Source: Trichobilharzia regenti (lineage: Eukaryota; Platyhelminthes; Trematoda; Strigeidida; Schistosomatidae). Taken from it: a DNA stretch of 64,000 nucleotides. The position numbers and the translations under genes were made by a program. This document shows, piece by piece, positions 35,101 through 44,689 of this stretch (position 1 is the stretch's first letter; each line of letters opens with the position of its first letter). The stretch spans positions 43,001,459 to 43,065,458 of the forward strand of contig OX235265.1 of the NCBI GenBank assembly GCA_944472135.2, in the 5' to 3' direction. The notes beneath the pieces were generated by a model. That model was not told the origin of the DNA. It searched no databases and was given only the letters and a program-made list of their open reading frames with translations.

Positions 35101-35885
35101 CTCAAGGTGAATTTTGCAGATTCAACCTGTTGGCCAGGTGGGGTTAGGTGAATAACCACACTTGGGTCTTGTATGCGTGTTTCTGAAACACAGCATACAT
35201 CAATGGCTCGTGATGCCAGGGTCTTGGCTAGTGATGCTTGTTGTCCTATTTGGCAAAGTGTCCTAACATTAAGAGCTCCTATATGAAATTGGTGGCGCGG
35301 CTTTAAGAGGCTGTCGGTGGTGGTTTTTTGGCTTCCATCGTTTTTAGTGGACGCAGAGTGGAGAGGAAGTGGAGAGCTATCAAGTCGAGGAGTTGCATCA
35401 GTGGAAGGAAGGCAAGATGATAGAGATGAAGATGAAGACAAAGATGAGTGAGTAATAGAGAGGTTTCGTGTGCATTTCGGATTGTGAGGGCGATTGTTAC
35501 TTCCCGGCTGCCCACACCGTGGAAGTTGGTTGCGTGACCGCAGAGCCCAGGGGACAACTGCTTGAGGCCGGTCACACGCGGCCTGTTTTTGTTCGTTCTT
35601 TTTTGTTTGGTGTGTCTCAGTAGCAGATTTATCACTCCTGCCCTGTGACACGGCAGCAGGAAGCGCGGTCGTTGTTAATCCGGGCCACGGCCGATCCGGC
35701 ATGAAATTTTGTAATTTTGTATTGGACATGATGTTGGATTGGGTAGCTGCTTTTTGTTTAACCGCTATCCAAACAACCTGCCTGGCATGGTAGAACCTCA
35801 AGAGACATAAGTCTCAGCCAGTATAGCTTGAATAGATCATTGCGGTGTTCAAGCCCGACCACCACGTCAAGGTGGCAGCTTTCGG
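32111..35885 (-). mobile_element. RTE non-LTR retrotransposon, family A copy 3, apparently intact ORF
   Basis: About 3.8 kb on the - strand, in the MGAT2 intron between exons D and E and sense to the gene. The 5' end (CCGAAAGCTGCCACCTTGAC) is homologous to the starts of copies 1 and 2. The 3' end is a CAGACAGA-type repeat. The short TCCTTC at both ends is a weak candidate duplication. The 5' end abuts a family C SINE. Confidence 0.94.
32301..35729 (-). CDS. RTE endonuclease-reverse transcriptase, uninterrupted (1142 residues)
   Basis: Starting at the ATG at 35729 (MSNTKLQNF) the frame is open for 1142 residues to TGA at 32303-32301; an upstream in-frame extension exists but has no ATG. Residues 1-150 are a Ser/Thr/Pro/Gln-rich leader that copies 1 and 2 lack. 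The endonuclease follows: IGALNVRTL, VSETRIQD, VVLAGDFNAQVG, QIDHIAIS, DTDHALV. The reverse transcriptase has KAAGPDGMTP, PIYKKGDKSSCDNHRGISL, QAGFRPGRGCIDHIF, motif A FLDLKAAFDSVD, motif B GVRQGCPLSPFLFNF, motif C LEYADDIVLL, then [22 protein letters not shown] and LPGWGPRD. No frame break is visible, so it could encode the enzyme for target-primed reverse transcription. Whether it is expressed is unknown. Confidence 0.95.
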   Translation of the reverse strand: MSNTKLQNFMPDRPWPGLTTTALPAAVSQGRSDKSATETHQTKKNEQKQAACDRPQAVVPWALRSRNQLPRCGQPGSNNRPHNPKCTRNLSITHSSLSSSSSLSSCLPSTDATPRLDSSPLPLHSASTKNDGSQKTTTDSLLKPRHQFHIGALNVRTLCQIGQQASLAKTLASRAIDVCCVSETRIQDPSVVIHLTPPGQQVESAKFTLRVSGDATASSRGLAGVGIALSTRAEKTLLDWIPVDSRMCAVRLNGSVRRRKDCTTRRCLFVISAYAPTDCSSDETKDEFYQKLSSLVRKAKRSDIVVLAGDFNAQVGKLCQSEKDVGGTYGAPCQRTDNGDRLLQFCSDNHLFLVSTNFKHKERHCLTWRPPSSNQRWTQIDHIAISYRWRGSVGDCRSFWNTCVDTDHALVRARVCLRLNGRRKQLAVKPSRPQLDQETKSVFEEELAKHISVFDSCAHPEEAWKNIQAAIDTAVKAVNKVNPKVSKNHWISTASSELIDARRLIPASSEFNEERKLHKRKLTKSLRKDREQWWATKAKEMEKASRIGNTRQLFGLIRETGGRRQIISETISEKNGTIISSQDRRLDRWKEHYEEQFNLPTATLNLPSIQHLPEWDINTGPPSLTEVTKAVTNLKLGKAAGPDGMTPEVFKYGGDSLLSGLTEVLGSVWESEEVPSGWCKSLIIPIYKKGDKSSCDNHRGISLTNIVSKVLGSIIMRRLSGAREAQTRESQAGFRPGRGCIDHIFTLRQILEHRHSYRRPTVIIFLDLKAAFDSVDREVLWRCLAVKGIPRKYIALIKALYSYSYSQVRAYGELSSELMTTSGVRQGCPLSPFLFNFIIDVLMDLTLGDFSDSGIDLLPGNNLVDLEYADDIVLLGEDADEMQSLLNTLSRNLRMFGMRFAPAKCKMMLQDWTTSTPSLKIGSEVVEHVDRFTYLGSTISPNGLISDEISARIQGARFAFVSLRRLWRRRDVRLSTKGRVYCSSVRSVLLYGCETWPLRVEDMKRLAVFDHRCLRSISRVKWHNKVSNMEVRRRVLGKQGKSIDEVVKLQRLRWLGHVLRMPSHRLPRRAMLADIGSGWKKASGGQTKTWHQSMKSTTVGLSHVGRCRLPGWGPRDGKNLWLETIGDMAQNRSQWRRCIHSL

Positions 35886-35886
35886 T

Positions 35887-36112
35887 CCTTCACGTTCCCA
35901 GTGGAACATAAGGCCTCAAGCCATTGACTTGATGTTTCTGTGGCAGTGTTTAATTTTACAGGATGGGGTTGCTAGCCTCATGCCCAACCTTTCCTCTTTA
36001 CCAGCATTATTTCTGGCTTAGCAAGGTAAAGGAGTAAGTCGGCCGGGGGTCGAACTCTGGATCATGTGCATGGTTGGCTAGCGTCCTAACCGCTGTGCCA
36101 CCGATGAACAAT
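35887..36112 (-). repeat. tRNA-like SINE, family C
   Basis: Reverse copy of 2949-3175: begins CCTTCACGTTCCCAGTGG, has GTCGAACTCTGGATCATGTG at the B-box side and AACCGCTGTGCCACCGATG at the A-box side. Confidence 0.85.
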
Positions 36113-36950
36113 ATAAAATGTAGTTATTTGAATGATAGTAGCAGTAGAATCTAGGATGTGCATTTAGTCCTAAATGGAAATTTCCAGTTGCATGTAAACA
36201 TGCAGACATGGTTCTTTGGTTCAATTACTTGAATTTCAATCATTCGGTGACCAGTTCCAATCCCACTCAACCTACTTTACATTCAGCAACTGGAGTAGCA
36301 TCATACACCATCTCATAACAACTGTGAATAATAGAGTGAAACAAGAAAGACAGATTACCTAAATCCCCAGTGGTGGTGCTACCCCAACTGAGATTCAAAC
36401 CCCAATACACTGTCCGTTAGGCCATTGGAACCACCTCAAGTGCAGAGCGTGCACTTGTTATTTTTATTTTCTCTGTTTATTGATTATACTAGACTACTAA
36501 AATGCTGAGTCTTTGTTGGTATGTCAGCTCCTAGTGTCTAAAGATCAATATGATGTTATTTCGTGGTGACAGTGGTTGCAAATTTTGTCCAATGTCGGAC
36601 TCGTCAGCTGGATGTAGGCACATCTTAGGAAATATTAAGAGGACGATTACAGAAAGTTTTCTTTACAACAAAGTCATCAGCTAGGTTGTACATTCGTGTA
36701 TTTATAGTAAATGAGTGAGAAAGTTCCAGAACTATTTCCGGTCGAGTCAATTTAATAAAATTCCAAAGCGTAATAAACAGGAAGATAAAAAGGATAAAAA
36801 GCATATTAGGATCATAATTACTGAGAAAATTGACTTTTTGTGCAATAAGGAGATTAAAAGTGTAGTAATAAAAAAATTGTCCGTTATTTTCCGATTTTGA
36901 GGGGAGCAACCAAAAAGGTCGCTTCTCTCTAAACTTTAACTTAATGTAAT
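36113..36950. repeat. mixed old repeats including Sm-alpha-like and tRNA-like pieces
   Basis: 36135-36180 is the antisense of an Sm-alpha-like 3' hammerhead half (GTAGAATCTAGGATGTGC). 36360-36440 is an antisense tRNA-like module (GAGATTCAAACCCCAATACA). 36560-36640 holds an antisense Sm-alpha-like core (GGACTCGTCAGCTGGATG). The remainder is AT-rich and unassigned. Confidence 0.5.
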
Positions 36951-36954
36951 CATT

Positions 36955-37460
36955 CCTTTCTCAGGCGTGAGGCTAGCAACCGCACCCTGTAAACAAAATT
37001 GCTAAAGAAACTTCAGTATGATGAACCTCTTTGCACCGAAAGAAAAAGTCTGAGGTGGTTGTCCAATCCGACAGCTTGTCTTTCACGTGCTGGTTGAATA
37101 GTTTCTTGCAGAAAAATATCACTGAGAGATTTCGAAAGCCGTTTTAGGAGAATTTCTGCTTCAGTATCACTTATAAATTCAAGATTAAACATCAGCATCT
37201 TTTTCAGGGCGACTTAGCCCTCTTCAGACATTTCCCAGGGTTTCCGATTCTTGTCTATGAATATGGCTGGGAAACCATTTTCCGCCAAGATCCCTCGGAG
37301 ATTTTTCAATTCTTTGTCAGTTGATTCCTCAGTACATATTTTACAGATCCTTGAGGAAAGAGAGTATATGAGGCTTTTTGTGAAAATTGATAGTGTCGAT
37401 TCTCTATGGCTTTTTCGTATATGTAAATGTATCTCTAATAAGTGATAGTTTTTCTACTTA
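36955..37460 (-). repeat. Penelope-like element relic, C-terminal RT region
   Basis: The - strand reads LKNLRGILAENGFPAIFIDK, then after a stop LMFNLEFISDTEAEILLKRL. This is the arrangement seen just after the Penelope RT, where an ..IL.ENGYP.. motif precedes the endonuclease linker. Frame breaks make it non-functional. Confidence 0.6.
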
Positions 37461-37519
37461 GACTTGTATCAGAGTTTGAAACAATAGGTGCTGGATTGTA
37501 GTGTCAGTGGGAACAGCAA

Positions 37520-37660
37520 CATTCGTTGAGTAGGCAAGCAGATCCAGCTGACAAGTCCTCCGTTGAACTAAATTGTATACCATGGATTCCACTGCTGACC
37601 ACCATCAACCGAATAACAATATGATGTCAACCTCCAGGCATCATTGAAGCTTCTGTACTA
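37520..37660 (+). repeat. Sm-alpha-like hammerhead remnant
   Basis: GATCCAGCTGACAAGTCC at about 37543-37560 (stem I and core), then ATGGATTCCACTGCTGACC at about 37581 (stem I partner and tail). The GAAA segment is degenerate. Confidence 0.5.
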
Positions 37661-37697
37661 TGAACCTAAATGTCAAAAAGAGCAAGGCGTGTTTAGT

Positions 37698-37708
37698 CCA
37701 ATATAATC
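37698..37708. repeat. target-site duplication of RTE copy 4, 3' side
   Basis: CCAATATAATC, identical to 38886-38896. Confidence 0.85.
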
Positions 37709-38885
37709 TGTCTGTCTGTTTTCGACATAGAACTTTACACCGATGTGCACCAGTTCAAGTCGCTACACTCCCTCCATGCAGCACACAAAACAAGAGAAGA
37801 AAGTAGAAGATATGCATAATAGAGACAGTAAACAGAGATGTGAGACAAAGGAATAGTAACAATTAAGAACAATATAGTTTCGTTAGAAATCATAAGTCAC
37901 AAGGAGTGGATGCATCTGCGCCAGCCATTGAGAACGATTTTGAGCCATGTCACCAATTGTTTCCAACCATTGGTTTTTACCGTCCCGAGGACCCCAACCA
38001 GGAAGCCAGTCTACACCTTCCTACGTGGCTTAAGCAAACTGTTGTAGATTTCATTGACTGGTGCCGTCATGTTTTGGTTTGACCGCCGCTAGCTCTTTTC
38101 CAGCCTCACCCTATGTCAGCTAACATTGCCTGTCGGTCGAGGAAGGCGATGTCTAGGAATACGTAACACATGTCCTAACCATCTCAGTCAATGTAGCTTC
38201 ACAGCCTCGTCAATTGATTTCCCTTGCCACCTACCTAGCACTCGGCCGACGGCTAACCTCAATATTGCTCACCTTATTGTACCACTTCACACGGGAGATA
38301 GAACGCAGACACCTATAATCAAAGACAGCTAGCGGTCTTTTCATGTCTTCCACTCTCAGTGGCCAGGTTTCACAACCATAAAGGAGGACGGAGCGGACTG
38401 ATGAGCAATACACTCGCCCTTTGGTCGATAGTCAGATATCTCGTCTAGGCCAGAGACGGCTAAACTGGCATATGCGAAACTAGCTCTCTGTGTCCGTGCT
38501 GAGATTTCGTCAGAGATCAACCCGTTGGGGCTAATGGTACTTCCCAAATAAGTGAAGCGGTGAACGTGCTCTACCACTTCACTTCCTATTTCTAATCTAG
38601 GAGTCGGTGTAGTCCAGTCCTGTAACATCATCTTGCATTTGACGGGAGCGAATCGCATGCCAAACATTCGTAGATTGCAGATCAAGGTGTTTAGAAGACT
38701 CTGCATTTTGTCAGCGTCCTCGTCTAGCACGGAGGAGTATATCGTCTGCATATTCTAAGTCAACGAGATTATTCCCTGGTAGCAAGTCAATCTCTGAGTC
38801 GCTGAAGTCACTTAGGGTTAAGTCCATTAGTACATCTATGATGAAGTTGAATAGAAAAGGGGATAAAGGGCATCCTTGACGGACA
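37709..38885 (-). mobile_element. RTE family A copy 4, 5'-truncated
   Basis: From the (TGTC)n 3' end at 37709 up to the GVRQGC region of the RT at 38885, where it is cut off, as target-primed insertion commonly produces. Recognisable on the - strand: [48 protein letters not shown]. Several small indels break the frame. An exact 11-bp duplication flanks it. It belongs to the same subfamily as 46504-47229. Confidence 0.93.
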
Positions 38886-38896
38886 CCAATATAATC
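38886..38896. repeat. target-site duplication of RTE copy 4, 5' side
   Basis: CCAATATAATC; see 37698-37708. Confidence 0.85.
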
Positions 38897-39268
38897 AATC
38901 AACAGAGGGTACAGAAAACCACTTAAATAAATAATTAAAATAACATAAAAATGCACCATGATCTGCCTATACGTTTTGGAAAAAAATGGACCATGGAAAA
39001 AAACATCAATATTGCTGCACAAAAAGAAAAATAGTTGATTACATAGTTATAAACTATTTTTTTGTTGTTGTTCGTTTGAAAGTTGATGAACAAAGGTCAA
39101 ACAAACCATCTAAATATTTATGCGTAAACCACCCGACAAAAACCAAACTAATAAGCTACAATTTCAGATAGTATAAAGAAAGCATCATCATTGTTAACAT
39201 TAATGACGGCTATATTTTAAAGCAGTCTATTAGAAGAATGTGTATTTATAAATATATAGAATTCTTAC
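38897..39268. other. unassigned intron sequence
   Basis: AT-rich; ends at the donor of the next exon. Confidence 0.4.
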
Positions 39269-39338
39269 CTTTCCAGATGTATATGTCTGATCTTTATCGT
39301 ACGATCCAAGAGCAATAATCTCATCAGTATTTACAGGG
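39269..39338 (-). CDS. MGAT2: MGAT2 exon 4 of 7 visible
   Basis: Seventy nt. Its first base completes an Asn codon opened by the upstream exon; then PVNTDEIIALGSYDKDQTYT and SGK, with donor GTAAGA. IIALGSY corresponds to the family's VLSLGTY just after the EEDH segment. The acceptor (TTTTTTAATGAAG) is weaker than the others, but phase and homology both require it. Spacing between LLEEDH and HNMG agrees with GnT-II proteins. Confidence 0.85.
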
Positions 39339-39474
39339 CTTCATTAAAAAATATAATAGAAAGAAATGAAAATTTTAGAATTAGAAAAAAAAATTGCTGC
39401 AAAGTCAACCATCTGGTCATATGTCAGGCAATAGAGATTTGAAAAGTGGTCATATCATGGACCCTTATCAAGGA

Positions 39475-39640
39475 ATTGATTGGCTACAGGTTTGATCACT
39501 AACTGATATCAGTTAGAGAACTATTGTAAGTGCAGGAAGTACTGGACAACTGTTTGAGACTCTTTAGCAGTATGCATTTACTGGGGTTCGAACTCAGGAC
39601 CTTCCGGCTACAAGATGAGCTCATAAACGATTGTGGACAA
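39475..39640 (-). repeat. family S SINE, single left arm
   Basis: AACTGATATCAGTTAGAGAA through TTCGAACTCAGGACCTTCCG; the head and second arm are absent. Confidence 0.7.
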
Positions 39641-39865
39641 TTTGAAGGTGTTTAAAATAATCAACAGAAGGAAGAAATCTAGCCTGCTGTGTTTTTATGA
39701 GACAATCGTTATCAAACGGTTGAAACCCAACACAAAAGGACGATGGTGATTAAATTAACAAAACAAAATCATATAATTTCGACAGCGTCATACATTCTCC
39801 TATATCTCCTGATTTTAACATCACTCATCCTACTCCTTATTTACCGTTTTATAAAAACATTATTA
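39641..39865. other. unassigned intron sequence
   Basis: Nothing recognised. Confidence 0.3.
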
Positions 39866-39867
39866 TC

Positions 39868-40510
39868 ATTATTGTTCCCTTGGGTTCCGGGTGGAACATA
39901 GGGTTTCATCAACTCATCTGTACTTTGTTCCATTTTTTATTGTCCTCTTCACTTGGGTCCATGATTGCCCATAATCCTCACCTCCTCTTCGCCACACTAT
40001 CTCCTCCATGTCACCCTAGCACTGACGACCCACTCGTCGTTACCCATTCGCATTCCACTCGAGCGATGGCCTCAGTTGCGCATAATGTCATTCGACGGTC
40101 TCCTTAATAGGGCATGCCCAATCCACCTCCATTTTCTCCTACATATTTGTTGACCAGTCGGCTCTTCGTTGGTTTGTTCCCAGACGGAGTTTGTTGTTCC
40201 TAATTCTTCCTGGCTGGCCAACTGACCATTTGATCTTCAGTATGGAGATAGTGAAGACAGCTGTTGGTAAAAGTCTGTATTGGCCTGTTGGAAATCTTTT
40301 TGTGACACTCAGTGCAAGTTTCTGACTCGTATAAAAGAACTGACTGACTTCACATTTGTGTTGAAAATCCAAATCTTATTCTTTATGTTGAGGCAGGGTG
40401 CAGACGATTTCCAAGCTAATTTCAGATTGATTGAGGTGTATCTTGCTTTTTCTATTCTTGCTTTGAAATCTTTTACCCCATCCGTTTGTGGTTGAAATGA
40501 TGCTTCGTAG
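39868..40510 (-). mobile_element. non-LTR family B, 3' fragment
   Basis: Begins with the ATTATTGTTCCCTTGGGTTC terminus. The antisense coding end includes the block for RKWRWIGH, then a degenerate ILKIKWSVGQPG and the VFINR-type region. 5'-truncated. Confidence 0.8.
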
Positions 40511-40837
40511 ATAAGAAAATACTACAGAAACTTCAACGCACAAGAAGGATACTATAAAAACCTACTCTCTGATGATATTATGTAGCCTGCCATACTGATA
40601 TACTCTTTATAGATAAATTTTGTTTATAAACCAAAAACCTTTTTTTTAATCTGCCTTTTTGTTTCCATAAATAGTATATCCCTTTAGCACATTATTTTAT
40701 ATCTTACATCACTGCGAATTTATGTTACTTTTATTTCCTATCAGTTTCTCCTAAAATCCCACATGTAATTTATATTTTCATATTGTTCAGCTTTTACTTA
40801 GCTGAGAAGACATAAAAAAAAATAAATAATGAGTTGA
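40511..40837. other. unassigned intron sequence
   Basis: AT-rich; nothing recognised. Confidence 0.35.
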
Positions 40838-41405
40838 TACTGTGGCGTGTACTACTGATAAGATTTATCAATAGTATACAAAGAAGACTTTCATCAGCAT
40901 AAAAAACACGCATCAAATAACAGGGAGATAGATGTGATATCATCATGAGCTGACATCAGTTAGAGAACCACTGGAAAACCTGGGGGTACTGGGCAGCTGT
41001 TTCGTCTTAGTTTGGGACTCTTCATCAGTATGCGCTCATCGCGGTTCGAACTCAGGACCTTCTAGTTACAAGGCAAGCGACCTCGTAGACCATTGAGCCA
41101 CTGGGACCCGATCCAACCCGGTGGGTGCGTACTGATGAAGAATCCCAAACTAGGACGAAACAGCTGTCCAGTACTCCCAGGTTTTCCAGTGGTTCTCTAA
41201 CTGATATCAGCTCATGATGAAATTCTCCAACCAATCAAACAAAATCCCTTCAAAACCAATACTTGAAGATTTGATGTCAGCAACAGTAAATGATACAGCA
41301 TCGCAGAGATATGTGGAAGACGTGAAAGGAACACACACACACACACACAGAAACACAACATGAAGGAAGGTCAAATGCAGCACACTACGGTGGATTCGTG
41401 TAAAT
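40838..41405 (+). repeat. dispersed repeat D, copy 2, split by a SINE dimer
   Basis: Left part 40838-40932 ends CAGGGAGATAGATGTGAT; right part resumes near 41268 with GATTTGATGTCAGCAACAG and runs to about 41405, with an (AC)n run at 41331-41350. In the uninterrupted copy at 59362-59600 these two points are adjacent. Confidence 0.8.
40935..41270. repeat. family S SINE inverted dimer, best-preserved hammerhead-like fold
   Basis: Left arm 40935-41110, right arm 41110-41270. On the + strand, stem I GTACTG (41129-41134) pairs perfectly with CAGTAC (41169-41174). Between them: core ATGAAGAA, stem II TCCCAAACTAGGA, the invariant GAAA, and a small stem III ACA/TGT ending in GTC. This matches hammerhead geometry base for base except that core position 3 is A instead of C. 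Confidence 0.8.
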
Positions 41406-41410
41406 TATGG

Positions 41411-41929
41411 TTTGAAGTGTACATTATATACATATACCATATTCCAAATAAACATTCTTTTACCAGGTCTCTTATTTTCTACCATGACAATCATCTATAT
41501 TATCATGGTTACATTTGTTGTTTCTTATTGCTTTGTTCAATGTGATATAAAGAATTTATTTAAAAATTTACATTCCATTGTGTTGATGTATTCTCTTAGT
41601 TCATAAAGTTTTATAATTAATTAAGTTAAAGTGCAGTAGAAATAATAATAATAATACTGATATTAATGGACTAACTTTAGCATTTTATTTCTATGAATGG
41701 TAATCAGTTTTAAATTCATGTTGAGTTTACATTTTATGCCTGGATTATACTGCTGAATCAACATGCAAGAATGTAAAAAAAAAAAACAAGAAAAAACAAC
41801 CAAAAATCCACAACCTATTACAAGTTTAGTAATATCTGATAGAGATGATACGCAGTATATGAATGAAGGCCATATCTTTTCAATTGTACGATCTGTGCAA
41901 TGTAAGTTGGCTAGTATTAGAAATGCAAC
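41411..41929. other. unassigned intron sequence
   Basis: AT-rich; nothing recognised. Confidence 0.35.
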
Positions 41930-42444
41930 CAATTGAAAATAAAAGATTTCTCATATATGATTAAGAAAAGAATTAGGCAACTGAGGGCAGAATGGAACTC
42001 CATATTAGAAAAGTTTATTGGATGTAATTTGAAATCATATAAATCTATCCATAAAACTTTTCTAACATGCTTGACTCAATGCGAATACCAGAAATATGGA
42101 AGATATTATTGCCGCCAGTCAAATCAGAGGAGATTAACAAATAATCGTAAAGTTCTATTTCAATTCAAGCACATCACGACATTCCAACAAGTAACTCATT
42201 ATGACTATAAAAACACTCGTCTTATTTCCCATCTGATTGTAATGGATCAATAACACTCATATTATTATTATTTCTGAATGTATCTTATCCTATATTGATT
42301 TTTATTCAAATATCTAATCGATTCCATACATGTATATAAATGAGGGAAAAAAGTTGTGTTAGTAAAATTGACATGATTATGAGTGGCAATAATTTGTGCT
42401 TGAAAGGTTATCAATTAATATTACTGTACAACACTGTGTTATTT
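41930..42444 (+). repeat. Penelope-like element 3'-terminal segment
   Basis: From about 42065 it is almost identical to the reverse complement of 60660-61055, including CAAGTAACTCATTATGACTA and GGTTATCAATTAATATTACT, and ends abruptly where a family B element begins. Confidence 0.75.
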
Positions 42445-43735
42445 ATCAAATATAAAATCCTATCCAGAGTGTTTACTGGTTGATTCATTGTTTTCCAGAG
42501 ATCTCTGTTGGTGATTTTTTCTAGCCGGTCATCTGATCTTGAGTATTGAGCGAAGACAGCTGTTGATGAATGCCTGTATTTGTTTGAAGTGACCTTCGTG
42601 ACGCGCCAAGTCTCTAATCCGTATAGTAGCACTGGTTCTCCATTGTAGTTTAAAATTGGGATCTTATTTTTCGTGCTCAGTACTGTTGATCTCCACAGAG
42701 ACTTGAGAGTGATGAAATCTTGCCTTGCTTTCCCGATCCTCGCATTGACATCCTCATCAGTTCCGTTCACCTGTAGTTGAAACGATGCTTCCAGGTATGT
42801 CGGTAGGTAAAGGAGGTTGTTTCTTGCAGATTCCTGCCATTTATGTTGATTGTTGTCTGTTGTTGTTGCTGTTGGCGTTCCCCTGGAATCTTCATTACCT
42901 CTGTTTTCTCTATATTTACTTGGCGTCCTATCTTTGATGCTTTTTCTGCCAACTTGTTGCTTTTCACTTGTATATCTTCCAGTTTGTGGGAAATCAGACA
43001 AATTTCATCGGCGAAGTTCAGATCCTCCAAGTATTTTGTGTTGGTCCATTTTATGCCTGTCTCCTCGTTGCCCACTGCGTTCTGTCTCATTATCCAGTCT
43101 ACCACCCATACTCAGGAAAATCGTTGGAGATAGTAGGCAGCCAGCTTTTCTTACTCCCGTCTTCACTTCGAGGTACACCGCGAGTTTCCCGTTGTGGATT
43201 ACTTGGCATGGAGCATTGTCGTACAACTGTTGGATGAGGTGTATAATTGTTGGTGGAACCCCATTGTAGCGAACTAGTTTCCAAATCAACTCTCGATCGA
43301 CGCTGAAGGCCTTTTTCACAGTCGATAAAGTTGATGTACAGAACTGACTACCATTTCAAGCTTTGTTCAATGATGATACGTAGTGTTGTGATACTACGGA
43401 TGCACGACTTGTTCCTCCCGAATCCAGTCTGTTCCGGTCGAAGTTTCTCATCCAGGGCATGTTTGATTCTCTCCAGGATGATGCGGCTTAGTATTTTTCT
43501 TGGCACAGGTAGGTGCATTATGCTGCACCAATTCTTGATTTGACTTAAGTCTCCGTTCTTTGGCAGTTTGAATAGGTAACCTTTCCTCCAATCAACAGGT
43601 ACCTGACTCCCTTTCCACACCTCCTCCACTAGTGGTATCATGAAATCCACTGATGATGTAGACAGCACATTTAATGTTTTGAAATCTGAACATATCCCTA
43701 GGCTTTCAACAATATAGACTACCAAGTAGTAGATG
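42445..43735 (-). mobile_element. non-LTR family B, RT-containing copy
   Basis: The - strand encodes RRIILERIKHALDEKLRPEQ-like sequence, TLRIIIEQ, a damaged motif A region, NGKLAVYLEVKTGVRKAGCL (motif B, altered), LNFADEICLIS (decayed FADD), then VNIEKTEVMKI, IGKARQDFITLKSLWRST and LLYGLETWRVTK. Several frameshifts. The 3' end is truncated at the junction with the Penelope piece. Confidence 0.88.
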
Positions 43736-44650
43736 AAATCCAGTTTACTTTTTAGTTAGAAAATGAACAGGATGAGTTAATCTCATGTTCGATTGTAAAA
43801 TAAAACGAGAACAACGTGGTGAGGTTAGATAGCAGCGTCTTTAGAAAACCGTTACTTTCTAAAAGGTACTTAGACTTTGAATTATTCTACTAAATATTGG
43901 TAGAGGTGTAGGTTTAGTTAAATTTTTATGTAATTCAACCAAAAATCTGACTGTCTGTCTGTCTGGATTCAATATAGAACTTGGCACCGAAGTGCAGCAG
44001 TTCGAGTTGCCACGAAAAATCTGACTAGTAAGTCAGTAGATTTAAATAATGAAATCTAAGAGATAAGGAAAATATTACCCATCAGAATTTATTCAAAAGT
44101 ATGCTAAGAATTATGAGGGAAATATGAATAGTAATGTAAATAATGAAAAAAAAAAACATACAGACAATAAGGAATTTAAAGCCTCTTTAGTACTACCATA
44201 AAAGGAAACAACGTCAAAGGCCCTATGTAGAAATTAGGATGGCTTTAGAACCAACCAACTGACTCACAGATAAGCTCCAATAGATTCAATTAGGAAAAAA
44301 AATATAACTTGTTGAATAACATACAATGACTATGGGGTCAATTACATAGGTCACACTAGTAGGTCAAGGTCGACTAGATTATCGGAACGTAGAAATTTAG
44401 CTGGATCAAGTAGGAGTGACACAAGTGAGTTGCGTCATTCAGAAAAAAAGCTGAGTGATTACAATGCTTTCACTTGAAAATAATCGCTTAATAGGGTGGG
44501 GCAGGGTTGAAATATTAAAAAAATAAAATAGTTAGATGTGTGTGTGTGTGTGGTAGAAAGAGATTAATCTACCATGGTTGTTTGTGTTCCATAATAAGTT
44601 TCACAGTAAACAGTGGTTACAAGTGATATATTAGGGTGTGTGTATTCATA
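43736..44650 (+). repeat. Penelope-like element relic with GIY-YIG remnant
   Basis: Around 43865 it reads VFRKPLLSKRYLDFE (RT region VYRKPTHSNRYLDF in the 61 kb copy). Around 44325-44400 it reads NYIGHTSRSRSTRLSER, the YIG half of the GIY-YIG nuclease. It is interrupted at 43953-44014 by a tiny RTE insertion. Confidence 0.7.
43941..44026. mobile_element. 62-bp RTE family A insertion with 12-bp target duplications
   Basis: AAAAATCTGACT occurs at 43941-43952 and 44015-44026. Between them lie only the last 62 bases of RTE family A (TGTC repeats, GGATTCAATATAG, CACCGAAGTGC), inserted inside the Penelope relic. Confidence 0.88.
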
Positions 44651-44689
44651 TACTAGGTTCAAATGACTATTCTAAATACAACAATGTTT

